Below, one piece after another: positions 9,740 to 20,346 of a DNA stretch of 64,000 nucleotides. Each line of letters begins with the position of its first letter. Position 1 is the stretch's first letter. Under the pieces are notes generated by a model. It made no database searches, was not told where the DNA came from, and worked only from the letters and a program-made list of their open reading frames with translations. The stretch covers positions 32,324,001-32,388,000 of the forward strand of contig JARZZO010000016.1 of NCBI GenBank assembly GCA_030544215.1, written 5' to 3'. Source of the stretch: Zantedeschia hybrid cultivar (taxonomy: Eukaryota; Streptophyta; Magnoliopsida; Alismatales; Araceae). Position numbers and translations under genes: made by a program.

Positions 9740-12214
9740 ATGTCCAGTAGCTCTACTCTCTTCTCGAGTAGCTCATCGTTCTCTTCTTCTAAGCCATTTC
9801 CTCCTTGTCCTTCTCTCTCGTCCCCTTTCACAATAAACTCATTCGCATCGGTCACGGCGGACGATGTTGCTTCCGTGCCCGTTGTCTCCGAACCCTCCAG
9901 GACCCAGCAACCTGAGCTGGTCGAGCAAAGCCGCAAACCGGCCGAGTAGGTCTCGGATGTAGCCTCGATCTTATGCCGTGAGGCAGTTTAGGAGATGTGG
10001 GAACGCTATGACATCCTGAGATGGATTCGTCTCATAAGACCCCAGTCGAGTACGAGAGCCAACTCCCCTCTGCCAGGTAGTTTTTCAATATGTGACCATA
10101 GCTTCCGAGTCGAGTTTCAGCTTCCCCTTCATCCTTTTATAATAGAACTTCTTAGCACCTATAACCTCGCCCCCTCCCAGTTCTTTCCGAACACCTGGCA
10201 GATAGTCTACGGGTACCTTGCCCTTCGCACTACCTCAGGTCTCATCCCTTCGATATACATTTTCCGCTATCTGATCAAGGTAAAACTCCAAGGGAAGTCC
10301 TCTTGGTACTATTTTTACCACTTGGTCGGGCCAGGGGATATTCTCTAGGAAGCCCTCATTCATTCATCATTGGAAAGAGGGCTTCTTCTTCGCCTGCCTC
10401 CCTGAAGGGGAAGATAGTGTTTGGCCCTTCCCCACCGACTGGAGGCCTTTAGCCGATGGGGTCTCGGAGGCCGTCAAACTTACCCCAGTAGCTCTCTGAG
10501 GCAGACAAATAATCGACGGTTCTCCTGTAGACGTAAACAAACTCCTGAAAGACGAGGGGAGATTGATTGGCATGGGAGCATGGCTGGAACCGGAGAATAT
10601 GCATGTCCGAGCAACTCCATACCTTCTTCCCGACCGAACCCTAGGAGTAGTACAAGGCCGAGGCCCCCGAGACCGCCTTAGCACCGGGCGCAGTGCATGT
10701 ACCCGATGACTCGGCTGAGATCCACGAAGTGTCCAACGACGAGGACACTGCCACCGATGCCGAGGGTAAGTCGATCTCGGGTCATTTCTGCTTCCTAGTA
10801 ATATTGATTCTTTTGGCTTATTGTTTTCTTTATCATTTGCAGATATGTCGATTGACCTTGGCTCCCTTATGGACAAGATACGGCACAAGGGCGTGGCCTC
10901 AACGGCGCTGACTCTGGCTTCAATTCCAGACCAGAAAGCTGCGGCCTCAGCGCCGGCTTCGGCCCAACAGACTGCGGCCTCCCTGGAAGGTCGCACTACC
11001 GCTGCCGCCTTGGAATGAGAGAGGGTGAATAAGGGCAAGGTGGCTGCCCACAGAAGCGACCACTCCGAGAGGAGGAAGAGAAAAGCCAACCGGAAGGCGG
11101 CTCGTATCGCCAAGAAAAACGGGGCATGGGACGCGCCACTCTCAGCTCCATCACCGCTACCGCAGATGCAGCCCGAGTCCCTCTCAGCCAGGGGAACATC
11201 CTTGTCTTGGCCCTTCAGCCCAACCGGGACGCACATGTCCTGACAGTACGGGCACGAGCCTTGGCGCCCAAAGATGGGTGTCTTCGTGAACGACTCTCTA
11301 GACGACTTTGGCACGTGCATGCGACTGGCTCAGGGGATCACTCTTCTCATGGCCTACGATGAACTAAGGACCCTCTCTACCGAGGGCCTCACGATGCAAT
11401 GCGTGTGCCACGCGATTCAGGTGAGAGTGTCTCGGCCTAGCATCTCTTTCGACCTTTTTTCTATGCTTCGGCTATATCTTTAATTTATGTTTCTTCTTTT
11501 TCAAACCACGACCGGTAGTATGCCCACATCCAAGAAAAGCTCAAGGATGTGGACAAGGCCGCAGACCACCTGGCCACTGGAAAGGTGGCCTCAATAAAGA
11601 GAGACTTGGAGGGCAACATCGACGCCCTCCTTGATATTAACCCTTGGCTCGAGGCTGAGCTTACTCAACAGATGGAGGCGGCCCGTCTAGCGGCCGAGGC
11701 CCAGGATAAGGTCAAGAGGGAGTCGGAGGAACTCCGCAAGGAGTCCGTAGGACTCCGGGTGCAGCTCGCACAGAAGACTGAAGCCCTTAACCGGCTTCAG
11801 AAAGAACTTGAATAGGAGCGAAAGCAGCACGCCAACGCCCTCGCGGCCTCTAGGGCCAAGATTGAGGAAACGATGAAGAAGGTCGAGGATGATGTGCGCT
11901 CAGCAGTCAAAGCGTACAAGGTCGGGCTTGATTTCGTCGAGATGCTTATGGAGGCCGGGGCCAACGCGTCCGCCACAATCTTTGACCTCTGTATGGCCGT
12001 CGCAAAAAGGGCCTGTCCTGGGATGGACATGACAGGGTTCATCTTCCCAGAGGATCCGAAGGGTTCCCAGCTGCTGGAGTGGTGGACGAAGCTTAAAGCC
12101 GAGAGACTCCCAGCAGCTCCTCAGGAGACCGCGGCTACCCTTGAGCGCGGCACGACTCCCCCAACTCCGACGACCCCGGTAACTCACTCCTCGGCTAGGA
12201 CGGGGAGGAGTTAG
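9740..12214 (+). pseudogene. Antisense accessory gene: putative plant transposon domain plus coiled coil
   Basis: This gene runs against the base Tat element, between its integrase and 3' LTR. After a Ser-rich start (ATG 9740) comes a conserved block (about 10090-10390) with FQLPLHPFIIELLSTYNLAP, then FFPNTWQIVYGYLAL and WKEGFFF. This matches the plant family annotated as putative gypsy-type transposon domain (Transposase_28). Two introns have good borders: 10766-10842 (gtaagt...tttgcag) and 11421-11518 (gtgag...ggtag). Splicing keeps the frame. The last exon encodes a charged coiled coil and ends with a globular tail (CMAVAKRACPGMDMTGFIFP). Decay is clear: TAG at 9947 and about 9989, a frameshift near 10340, TGA at about 11016, a shift near 11150 and TAG at 11813. 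Biochemical function is unknown; extra antisense genes are known in Tat elements. Confidence 0.75.
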
Positions 12215-12219
12215 CCGAT

Positions 12220-12674
12220 TAGGCTGCCTTGTATTTTTTCTTTTCTTTGTAATCGGCGAGCCAAGGCATGTCTCGAGCTTGGCTTGTGGTCCGATAGGCC
12301 CACAACACGGTCGGCAACTCGTCCACCCATCGGCCTTTGGCTTCGCCGAGATGAGTCTTCAATCTTTGCATAATGCTGCGATTAGTGACTTCGGCCTACC
12401 CATTCATCTGCGGATGGGCTACTGAGGTGCATTTGTGTAAAATACCGAAGCCTTTGCAGTTGCCCCTGAATTGGCTGCTATCAAACAACTTGTCATTGTC
12501 TGATATAATAGCCCGAAGGACTCCATAATGGCAAATAATAGATTTCCATACAAAATTCCATGCATTACTGTCAATGATGGACGCAAGGGACTCCGCCTCG
12601 ACCCATTTGGTAAAATAATCAACAGCAACAATAAGAAATTTCCTCCTACTTTCCATACAAAATTCCAGCAACAA
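12220..12674 (-). pseudogene. Ty3/gypsy integrase core fragment of the base element
   Basis: Minus-strand translation gives KFLIVAVDYFTKWVEAESLA (first catalytic Asp in VDYFTKW), then RAIISDNDKLFDSSQF (second Asp; DNG has become DND), then HPQMNG, a stop in place of Gln, and AEVTNRSIMQRLKTHLGEAK with the catalytic Glu, ending RWVDELPTVLWAYRTTS. The frame ends just before the end of the convergent antisense gene. The N-terminal zinc finger and everything upstream are missing because the sequence breaks at 12674 into filler and then the Ogre-like element. Confidence 0.88.
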
Positions 12675-12703
12675 TAATCAATAACAACCCCTGAAATTTC
12701 CTC
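12623..12703. other. Patchwork junction with locally copied filler
   Basis: Short blocks repeat: CAGCAACAATAA at 12623 and 12666, GAAATTTCCTC at 12635 and 12693, and TTTCCATACAAAATTCCA at 12543 and 12650. This is the border between base-element integrase and Ogre-like LTR and looks like templated filler from break repair. Confidence 0.65.
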
Positions 12704-14005
12704 TGGAGCATAAAGGAAGATCCCCAAATTCATCAAATCAAAGCAAGAACAGAAGCACTAGAATGGCTCTTTTTCTTCAGCCGACTGAAGAGAAGGAATC
12801 AAGAATTAAACAATCTCCCAACTTCAAAACAGGTAAGCGATCATCTTTTTATCTTTTGAAGCTTTTTAGTCAAAAGCTTGCTGGCCGTCACACATAGTTT
12901 TTAATAGGTTTCATTGTCATATAATCAACATGAAATTCATGATTTTACACATCATAATTTGAACACTCACAGCTTTTTGGCAATCACGGTGGGACTTGGT
13001 CTTGCCGTCTTTTAAACTCTTTTGCTCTTGCTTTTATCAATCGGGCACCCACGGTGCACCATCTGTGTCCCTCGGGCACGCTCTCACCAATCGCTGAGTT
13101 TTTAGTTTAATTGTTATTCTCACGTGCACTACGTGCACACCCCTTTGCGGCAAGATCTTGCCCTCTCCGTGAATTGTTTGAAAGTATTGTGATTGTGATA
13201 TGAATGTGTGATTGATTGAGTTTTGTTTTGTTTGAATGATAAATCATCCTGTTAAAAATTAAAATTTGTATGAGCTGATCATTTACTGTTTTATCCTGAT
13301 AACTTAAGAGGGAATCGATCCAAAAATTCCTTCTTATTTACTTTTTATGCGCCTTAAATAGCGTCTAGGAACAGCGATGCGCTTTCGAACCGCGTCGCCA
13401 TATCTCGACGCCATTTAGGCTAATATTCTTGCTGTCTGCTGCCTGAGGTCCTGCGAATAAAATAAAGCTCTATTGCGAATAGCGTCGGGTTACAGCAACA
13501 CGATTCAACCAGATTTTTGTTTTGTTCATCAGTCCTTAGATCTTTGATTTGATTGGTATCTACCCATTATGTATTAACCATTAGTGGCCATCCCGGCTAC
13601 AGGTCATACGCACTAGGGCTAACCCCCCCCCCCCCCCCCCTTCTCATAGGAACACATTTCTTGACGTCTTTACCTTTCTCTAATTGGGTCGGTCCCTCGA
13701 TCAAACTAGAGTGGTTGATGTTAATGACCTCCGTAAGTCCCTAAAATCAAGGTATTCCTCCTTGTTTATCGGGCTGGTTGTATCAATTGAAGTCCTAGTT
13801 AGATTTTCATATCGTTGTGAGAAAGAGCCTTAGAATATAACAGTGGAAACTGAATTGAAACTAGGATCCTACCTGTTGAGTGAATTTGTGGTTAAAAGAA
13901 TCCAAATAATCCAACAAGGAATCATAAATCAACGTTAAACATCCACTTGTTTGTCTAATCTTTGCACAACTTGTCTGAATTATTTACCAAAAAAAATCTA
14001 ATACC
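12704..14005 (+). repeat. 5' LTR remnant and untranslated leader of the Ogre-like element
   Basis: The first 270 bases match the 3' LTR at 34350-34622. The LTR then continues, including a foldback module (13352-13420), but I cannot place its exact end or the primer site. A run of 18 C lies at 13623-13640. An AG acceptor-like site precedes the gag start near 14023. Confidence 0.65.
13352..13420. repeat. GGCGTC/GACGCC foldback module
   Basis: Left arm CTTAAATAGCGTC..., right arm ...CGACGCCATTTAGG. The two 33-base arms pair at roughly three of four positions, with tttcg near the apex. Same design as the modules in the S-family LTRs. Confidence 0.7.
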
Positions 14006-14035
14006 TTGTTGCTTCAATCAGGTAGAGATTTGAGC

Positions 14036-16795
14036 ATGACTTCATATGCTCTGGTTAACTACGAGGGAGATGCTAATACCCCTCATGAACCTGATTATCG
14101 TTTTGAGAACGGGGGAGATGCTAATGCTTCCCGTGATCCCCATTCCTACTTATCTGAACATGAGGGAAACCCCCATATCCCTCCTCCTGTCATTCACGAT
14201 CAATACAATTCTGGTGTTGGTCTTCCTTCGCATGTGCATGCAATGTCCATTCCTATCTTCGAGGGAGCCATATACCCAAATGAACCCTCATCCACCAATC
14301 CCTCCGATCTAGTTACCTCTTTGGGGTTTCTGGCCTCCCATCTGAATCATCAACAGCTCGAGGCTATCCAATCCATCCTGAAGGGAAAGATGCCCTTACA
14401 TTCTGCTGAACGGAATTCCACAGTTCCTCCTGTTGTTCCTAAACCTCCTCCCCAGCATACTTCCTCTATTCATCAGGCCATGGAAGGCCTTCATGTTTCA
14501 ACCTCCCAGCCATCGGGACCACAATTGTCCTTTTCAAGGCAACCGGCCAGACCGCTGACGCCAACTTACCAAAATGCCCTCGGGCATGGCAGAAGCGTTG
14601 CCAGACCACAACTTTATTATCCACCTTGCCCCGCTTATTCTAGGCAACAGGCTTATCATGTACCACCACCACCTCCTCCTCAAGTTGACCTGACAACTCA
14701 AGCCCTTCTCGCGAAGATGGAACGCATGGCTGAGCAGTTCAGCAATTTTCAAAAGATAATGGGAGTTAAGGCCACGCCTGAGATCAATCTTCCAAGTCTG
14801 CCTGTGTTTCACTTACCACCCTCAGAAATGCCAATGTATAGGAAATACAATGGTACTGGTAACCCCTTCACCCACCTGAAGGAGTTCATGTACGAATCCT
14901 CCTTCTGGCAGAACGACAAGAGGTCATTGGCATTCCTGTTCAGAAGATCATTAGAGGGACCAGCCCTTAAGTGGTTCTTCTCGTTAGAACCATCTGAGGT
15001 GGAGGATTATGGTATCGTATCAAGGAAATTCATTCAACGATACCAGGACAAAGTCGCATCGTCTCTGTCCATAACTGATCTGGTTTATGAGAAAATGAAG
15101 TCCGATGAGGACTTCATCGCCTTCGCTGATAGATGGAGGAGTATGGCAGAGAAAATTAAGGATCATATGTCCGAATCCGAACAGGTCAAAATGATGATCT
15201 CCAATGCCACCCCTCAGTACAAGCTGGTCCTTACATTGAACAATATGACCAGCATGGCGGAACTCTATGAGAGGGCGTGTTACTGCCAGAATGCCTTCAA
15301 GGATGCTACCTTCTCCAGCGTTTTTTATTCTCACCGACCCAGCAAACCTCCACCTCGGAAGCCTGCCATACCAAACTCTCTTAGCACGGGTCCAACAACT
15401 GAGGGCACGCTCTCCCACGAGCAAGTCAGCATCATGAACAATAATCAACCCAGTTCATAAGGAACCAGCAACCACCGCAGTATGCAGAGCAAAGGCCACC
15501 AAACCAGCAAGGTTACAGACCACCGAACCAGCAGTACCAGCAGCCACACAGCAGCAGCAGTACCAACAGCTACAGCAGCAGCAGTACCAGCCTCCACAGC
15601 AACAATACCAGCCGCGCGCACTGCCAGCATATCATAATGTACCTCCTCTAGGTGATTACAATAAGCAGAGGAAACCTTCGGGTCCGAAAAGGGCAGCATA
15701 TCCAACACTCCAAGAATCTCTATTAGACATCTTTCATGCCCTAAGGTCTTGCCTAGAGAGAAAACAGTCTGGCCCCAGAACGCCGATACCTCCAGGTACT
15801 GTGTCTTTCATAGACAACCTGGGCGTACAGTAGATGCCTGCTTCTAGTTCCGAGATTATATCTATGATCTCAACAAACAAGGAGGCATTGATTGGGAGGA
15901 GATGAGGAAATACATATCCGCCTTGAAAGCAAGAAGACCTCAGCAGCAGCAACAACAACATCAACAACAACAACAACCACAACAGCAACAACAACAACAA
16001 CAACAGAGAGCGCCAGCATTGGCGGCAACACCTCCAAATATGGGTATAGTACAAAACCCGCTGCCGAAGCATCAACACTAGAATCGGATTGCCCCAATCT
16101 TGACGAATAGCCAGTCTAAGGCTAACCGAGGGCAGCAATGGAAGGTAGAGGACTCTTCCTCTATTTACTCAACAGGCCACCTCCCGAGCACCGCCGAGCA
16201 ACCACCACACCGCATTCTCCACATACCCAAACCACAACCCATCACCATTAAACCCATAATCCCCTCCGTCACCACGCCTCCATCAAACAACTCTCCGCAA
16301 GCCAACTACAAACCCCTCATGCCATCTAAACCATTACTCCGCATACCATTCCCCACATCACCTACCACAACCACTTACCCCAGTACCATACAACCATCTA
16401 AAATACTACTCCGCATACCATTCCCCACTTCACCCGCACCAACCACTTACCCCTCCACCATCCAACCCTCCAAACCCCTAATCCATACCATGCCTCCACC
16501 AAACAACCTCACGCCATCACCCGTTTATCAACCCGTCACCCTGTCCGAACCACCCACCAAACTGGCGGTGCTCAAACTATCACCTGGACCTTCCATTGAC
16601 AAGCAACATGTGCTTAGGAGCGGGAGAATCTTCAACAAGGTCTTTCCTCAGTCCACAGTCAGAGACGACCCATTACAACCGCCAGAGGAAGTACATAATG
16701 ATGAGAGTGCACCAACCACTCAGTATGACCTATTGAAACAATTAGACAGGACACTGGCACAAATCTCCATGCTCGAGTTGATCAAGAGATCCAAG
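14036..16795 (+). pseudogene. Ogre-like gag, degraded in its C-terminal half
   Basis: Structural protein of the particle. I prefer ATG 14036 (MTSYALVNYEGD) to the one at 14006. The capsid-like core (about 14770-15300) contains MPMYRKYNGTGNPFTHLKEF, RSLEGPALKWFFSLEPSEV and MISNATPQYKLVLTLNNM. The first frame stops at 15458. Gln-rich and Pro-rich coding (polyQ at 15940-16010) then continues in shifted frames, followed by a Pro/Thr stretch with a tandem duplication (IPFPTSP and TIQPSK, about 16320-16475). The frame from 16100 runs into S1 at 16795. Removing S1 and one copy of CCAAG continues the frame into the protease, so gag and protease were one reading frame. Confidence 0.82.
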
Positions 16796-18799
16796 TGTAA
16801 GGATTGAGGTTTCGGATCCGATTATCAGGTCAGTTTCAGGATCATATCCCTTGGTTTGGGCCCTTGTGGGGCTGGGGCTTGTGTTCTTTTTCGCATCGAG
16901 CTTGCTCAACGTGGTTCAAACGGCGTCCGGTTAGGTGGAAGCGTTTTAGGATGTGCCACGTGGACGCCACGTAGGCTGATGTTGGGCCGCGAGAGTACGG
17001 CTCCGGTCTTATCGTCTGAATGGCATCTTGTATGGACGACGCCATTTAAGGTACGACCCTAGTAGGTCAGTGTACAACCCGCCTTGTCGTCTGAATGACG
17101 TCAGTCTTGGACGATGCGTTTTATCTAGTTTCAGTTTGACCCCGCGAACCCTCCCTCCTTTCCCTCATTCCCTCCTTTCCATTCTCTCTCCTCCCTTCTC
17201 CCCAGCCTCCGGTCCCCTTTTCCCCCTTCTCCTTCCTTTCCTCTCCCCATTCCTCCTCTCCCTCCACTCCATCAACCTCCTAACTTCCACCACTACCACC
17301 ACCATTTTCTCCGCGGCGCATTTCTCTCCGGACAACGGCCGACGTCCCGGTGGAGTAACGGCGTCCACGGCGGTACCAGCGGCGGCTCGTGGCGTGGCGG
17401 TTCGGCAACTTGGAGCTCGGAGGAGTTCGAGTAACCGGTAGGGTGACGATCCTCGCAATGTTTTGTTTAAAATCATGTTTTTCCCGCTTTTGAGTATATT
17501 TAGGGGATTTCTGGGGTGAAAATGTTAATCTTATAGAATGAGGATTGGTGGATTTTTATTGGGTATTTGGGTTCTCCTCCTACTCCTCTATTTTTTTGAT
17601 GTTTTGTACAATTTAGGGGAGAAAATCCCACCTTGTGAATTGGGGGAAGGCGGAGGGAGAACCTGTCTGTGAGGGTTAAAAGGCGTCTGGGGATAGCGAC
17701 GCCATTTAAAAGACGGCTTCCACCCACGACGCGATTTATCCCAGATAACAGACTTTGTCTCTGAATTGAATAGCGTCCAGGGACAACAACGCCATTCAAA
17801 TGGCGACCCGTTTGAACGAGGCGTTTTAGGCCATCTTCCGAGGCCAGATTTCGCATGAACCAGTTTAGGGATCTTGAATGACGTCGGTTCATAGGCGACA
17901 CGATTCAAGACAGAATCTCATTAATCCATGCAATTAACATGTGTTTACATTGTTAGATAGTTTGGTTAATTGCATGTTTGAAAACATACTAAAGGACGAT
18001 GATTTCTACGTGATCAGATCGCACCGTGTTGCGTTTTGTGCGATCGTGGGCCTAGAGTGACAGTTGTTAGCACTTAGGCACCCTGTGTTGGTATGGGAGT
18101 GACACGGCAGCGGTGTGGGAGTGGTGGGGTGACGCCTAAAGAGAGGGTCACCTGGTGTACCCTGGGGTATAGCTAGTACCGGTGTGCGAGTGGTACATTC
18201 GGAGTGTCACTCGTACTGGGGGAAGCAGAACCACTTGGAGCCTATCAGGCCAAAGTAGCCAGCGTGCTATCTGAGAGGTTGCTGTTTGGTCTCAACAGGT
18301 CGGTGTTTTCTGCGTTCGGCCGTGTGGTTTGTGAGTTTAACCGAGGTGCTGATTGTGGACTCCGTGATGGAGTGGTTTCTAAGTTGAGCATGTTACATTT
18401 TGAATGCATGCGTTTTATATCGAAATTTGAGAGTTGTGTTTACTGCTTTATTTTTCAGGTGAGGGTTCCACGCAGGCGTAGCGAGGAGAGTGTTGCCTTA
18501 GGTTGCGCGCCAGCAGCCGCTGTTTCGAGTATGCCCCGATGTAGTTGTTATTTTCTTTTCTAGCATGTTCGCTTAATTATTTCTTTTCTGTTGGAATATA
18601 TAATTATTTGCTGAGTCAAGTCGAATTGTAATAATTTTTAATTTCTGCACTTCTTTCACAATTCTATGTGATGTTGATGTTTAGCTTAGTTTATCATTTA
18701 TTTTCCAGACTTATGGAGATCCTGGTTTGACTCCAAATTTAATGATTCGGTACCCATTTAGTAATCGGATCCCCAATTATAGGGTGGTGGGTCATTACA
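16796..18799 (+). mobile_element. Solo LTR S1, inserted between Ogre gag and protease
   Basis: Starts TGTAAGGATTGAGGTTTCGG, ends GGTCATTACA, flanked by CCAAG at 16791-16795 and 18800-18804. It is one of four copies of one family. It carries foldback modules at 16917-17124 and 17676-17909 and a pyrimidine-rich tract at 17140-17270. No internal region or second LTR is present. Reading frames inside are short and unsupported. Confidence 0.9.
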
Positions 18800-18804
18800 C
18801 CAAG

Positions 18805-19416
18805 ACCCATTAGGAAGCTCTAATAGAGTACCTGCAGAAGGTAATGGTCAACGAGGACGTGCCGATAGAGAAGATCACTATACTGTTAGTTCCTCGGGGG
18901 GATCAGCCCTCTATTTCATTCCATACTTCGGAACTAGCACCACCAGTAGCCAGAAGCATGGCTCTGAGCATTACGGTCAACATCTGCAAGAAAGCCATAG
19001 ATGCATGCTTGGTTGACACAGGAGCTTCGATCAATGTTCTATCACCGAAGACCCTTGAACTGTGTGGTATACCCAGGGAGAAGTGGTTGCCTTCTCCAAT
19101 TTCTATTACGGCCTATGACAATTCTACCGGTTCCCCTCTGGGAATAATTTATTTGAAGGTAGAGTTAGGCCCTGTTTGTCATATCGAAGTCGAGTTCCAC
19201 ATCTTGAAAATCAACCCCTCTTTGAAGGGCATCCTTGGCCGCCCTTACATTAAGTCCCTTGAGGCAATTCCCTCTACAAATCATCAATGCCTCAAATTTC
19301 TATACAAGGGACGCATTATTAAAGTCACAAGCATGCCAATTCTTGCTACCACTCATACTTTGAACATCAAGCCGACCCCCTTACCTGGCCAACAACCTCT
19401 TTTGTCGGTATTATAG
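18805..19416 (+). pseudogene. Ogre-like aspartic protease
   Basis: Retropepsin-type protease that cuts the polyprotein. The catalytic motif is VDTGAS (Asp at 19015-19017), followed by INVLSPKTLELCGIP and the closing ILGRPYIKSLEAIPS. One in-frame TAG (18811-18813) follows the S1 site; the domain from 18844 to the stop at 19416 is otherwise intact. Loss of gag continuity by S1 and the stop make it non-functional in this copy. Confidence 0.88.
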
Positions 19417-19523
19417 GTTTATCGTCCTGTGGCCGATCCTTTGAAAGCCGCCACGCTTGTTCCTTATCCAATTGATGCCATGAAGCGGGGGAAGTGCATG
19501 AGTACCCTGACTGAAAAATTATA

Positions 19524-19736
19524 ATGAAAAGTGACTATCAACCTGGAAAGGGTATGGGCACGCAATTGCAGGGCAGAACTATGCCCATTAAAGACAGCCG
19601 AAGGATACCCGGTAATGGCCAGGGCTATAGGCCAAGAAGAGTCAGGCATGACATCATCCAACAACAAGAAGATGAAGACGGCCAGAAGGCTTGGGAAACA
19701 ATGTCCACCCATGTAAAGAAGGCCGGGATCCCTTGA
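19524..19736 (+). pseudogene. G-patch domain remnant of the Ogre-like polyprotein
   Basis: The frame contains SDYQPGKGMGTQLQGRTMPI, which fits the G-patch pattern (aromatic-x-x-G-x-G-(LM)-G-x-x-x-x-G), an RNA-binding module seen between protease and RT in some Tat polyproteins. It is cut from the protease by the stop at 19416 and ends at 19736. Confidence 0.65.
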
Positions 19737-19754
19737 CATGGATCCTGTATACAC

Positions 19755-20346
19755 ATTTTGTTAAGGGGCCCGTAATCAATCATGATAATGATAACACGGT
19801 GCTAATCACTTCCTAGTTCGACCTGCATAACATATATGGGAGGGACCTGACCAGACACTATTCAAAATTGCTGACGTACCAGTCCTTGGAGGCTCTGTGG
19901 CCGATGAAAAGGAGGAAATTCCAAGATCCAGAATGTGAATGGTACTAGTGGTTCGACCTGAGGGATTTGTACATTGTATTGAATAGATTATTCCTTGATC
20001 CCTCGGAGCCGAAGTGGCCGCCACTAATTGACGAGTTGATTGAAGGGCCTGGCGCCATTTTTGATGAGAGAATTCTACTATCCGAGGAAACAGATGAAGG
20101 GGAGCCAAATGACCCCTATAAAGCTGGTTACACTATTGATTTCTCTAGAGAGGAACCTATCCCTCTCGCATCTTCACCCTCCACACTCTATTCCGCACCC
20201 TACTCCTGACCCCGACTTGGTCGTGGGTCATCACTGAAGACATCCTACGGACTCAGCCCATTATGGTTACTCTGTCCCCACGTGACCTTATTCCTCAACC
20301 TCCTCTCGATCTAGAGAGGATCTATAATTTAATCTAGGACATACTA
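19755..20346 (+). other. Degraded protease-RT linker, no intact frame
   Basis: Weak coding character with several stops. An acidic segment (EETDEGEPNDPYKAGY, about 20080) resembles the linker of Tat polyproteins. No domain recognised. Confidence 0.5.

Noticed and set aside
10367..11320. A 317-residue minus-strand open frame
   Set aside because: It lies opposite the antisense accessory gene, crosses its intron, has no recognisable domain and a composition expected from the complement of GC-rich coding DNA.
15734..16138. Minus-strand frame with Leu/Val runs
   Set aside because: Complement of the polyQ stretch of the Ogre-like gag.
17140..17440. Pro/Ser-rich frame in S1 (also in S2 and S4)
   Set aside because: Comes from a pyrimidine-rich leader tract; the frame is not kept across the S copies.
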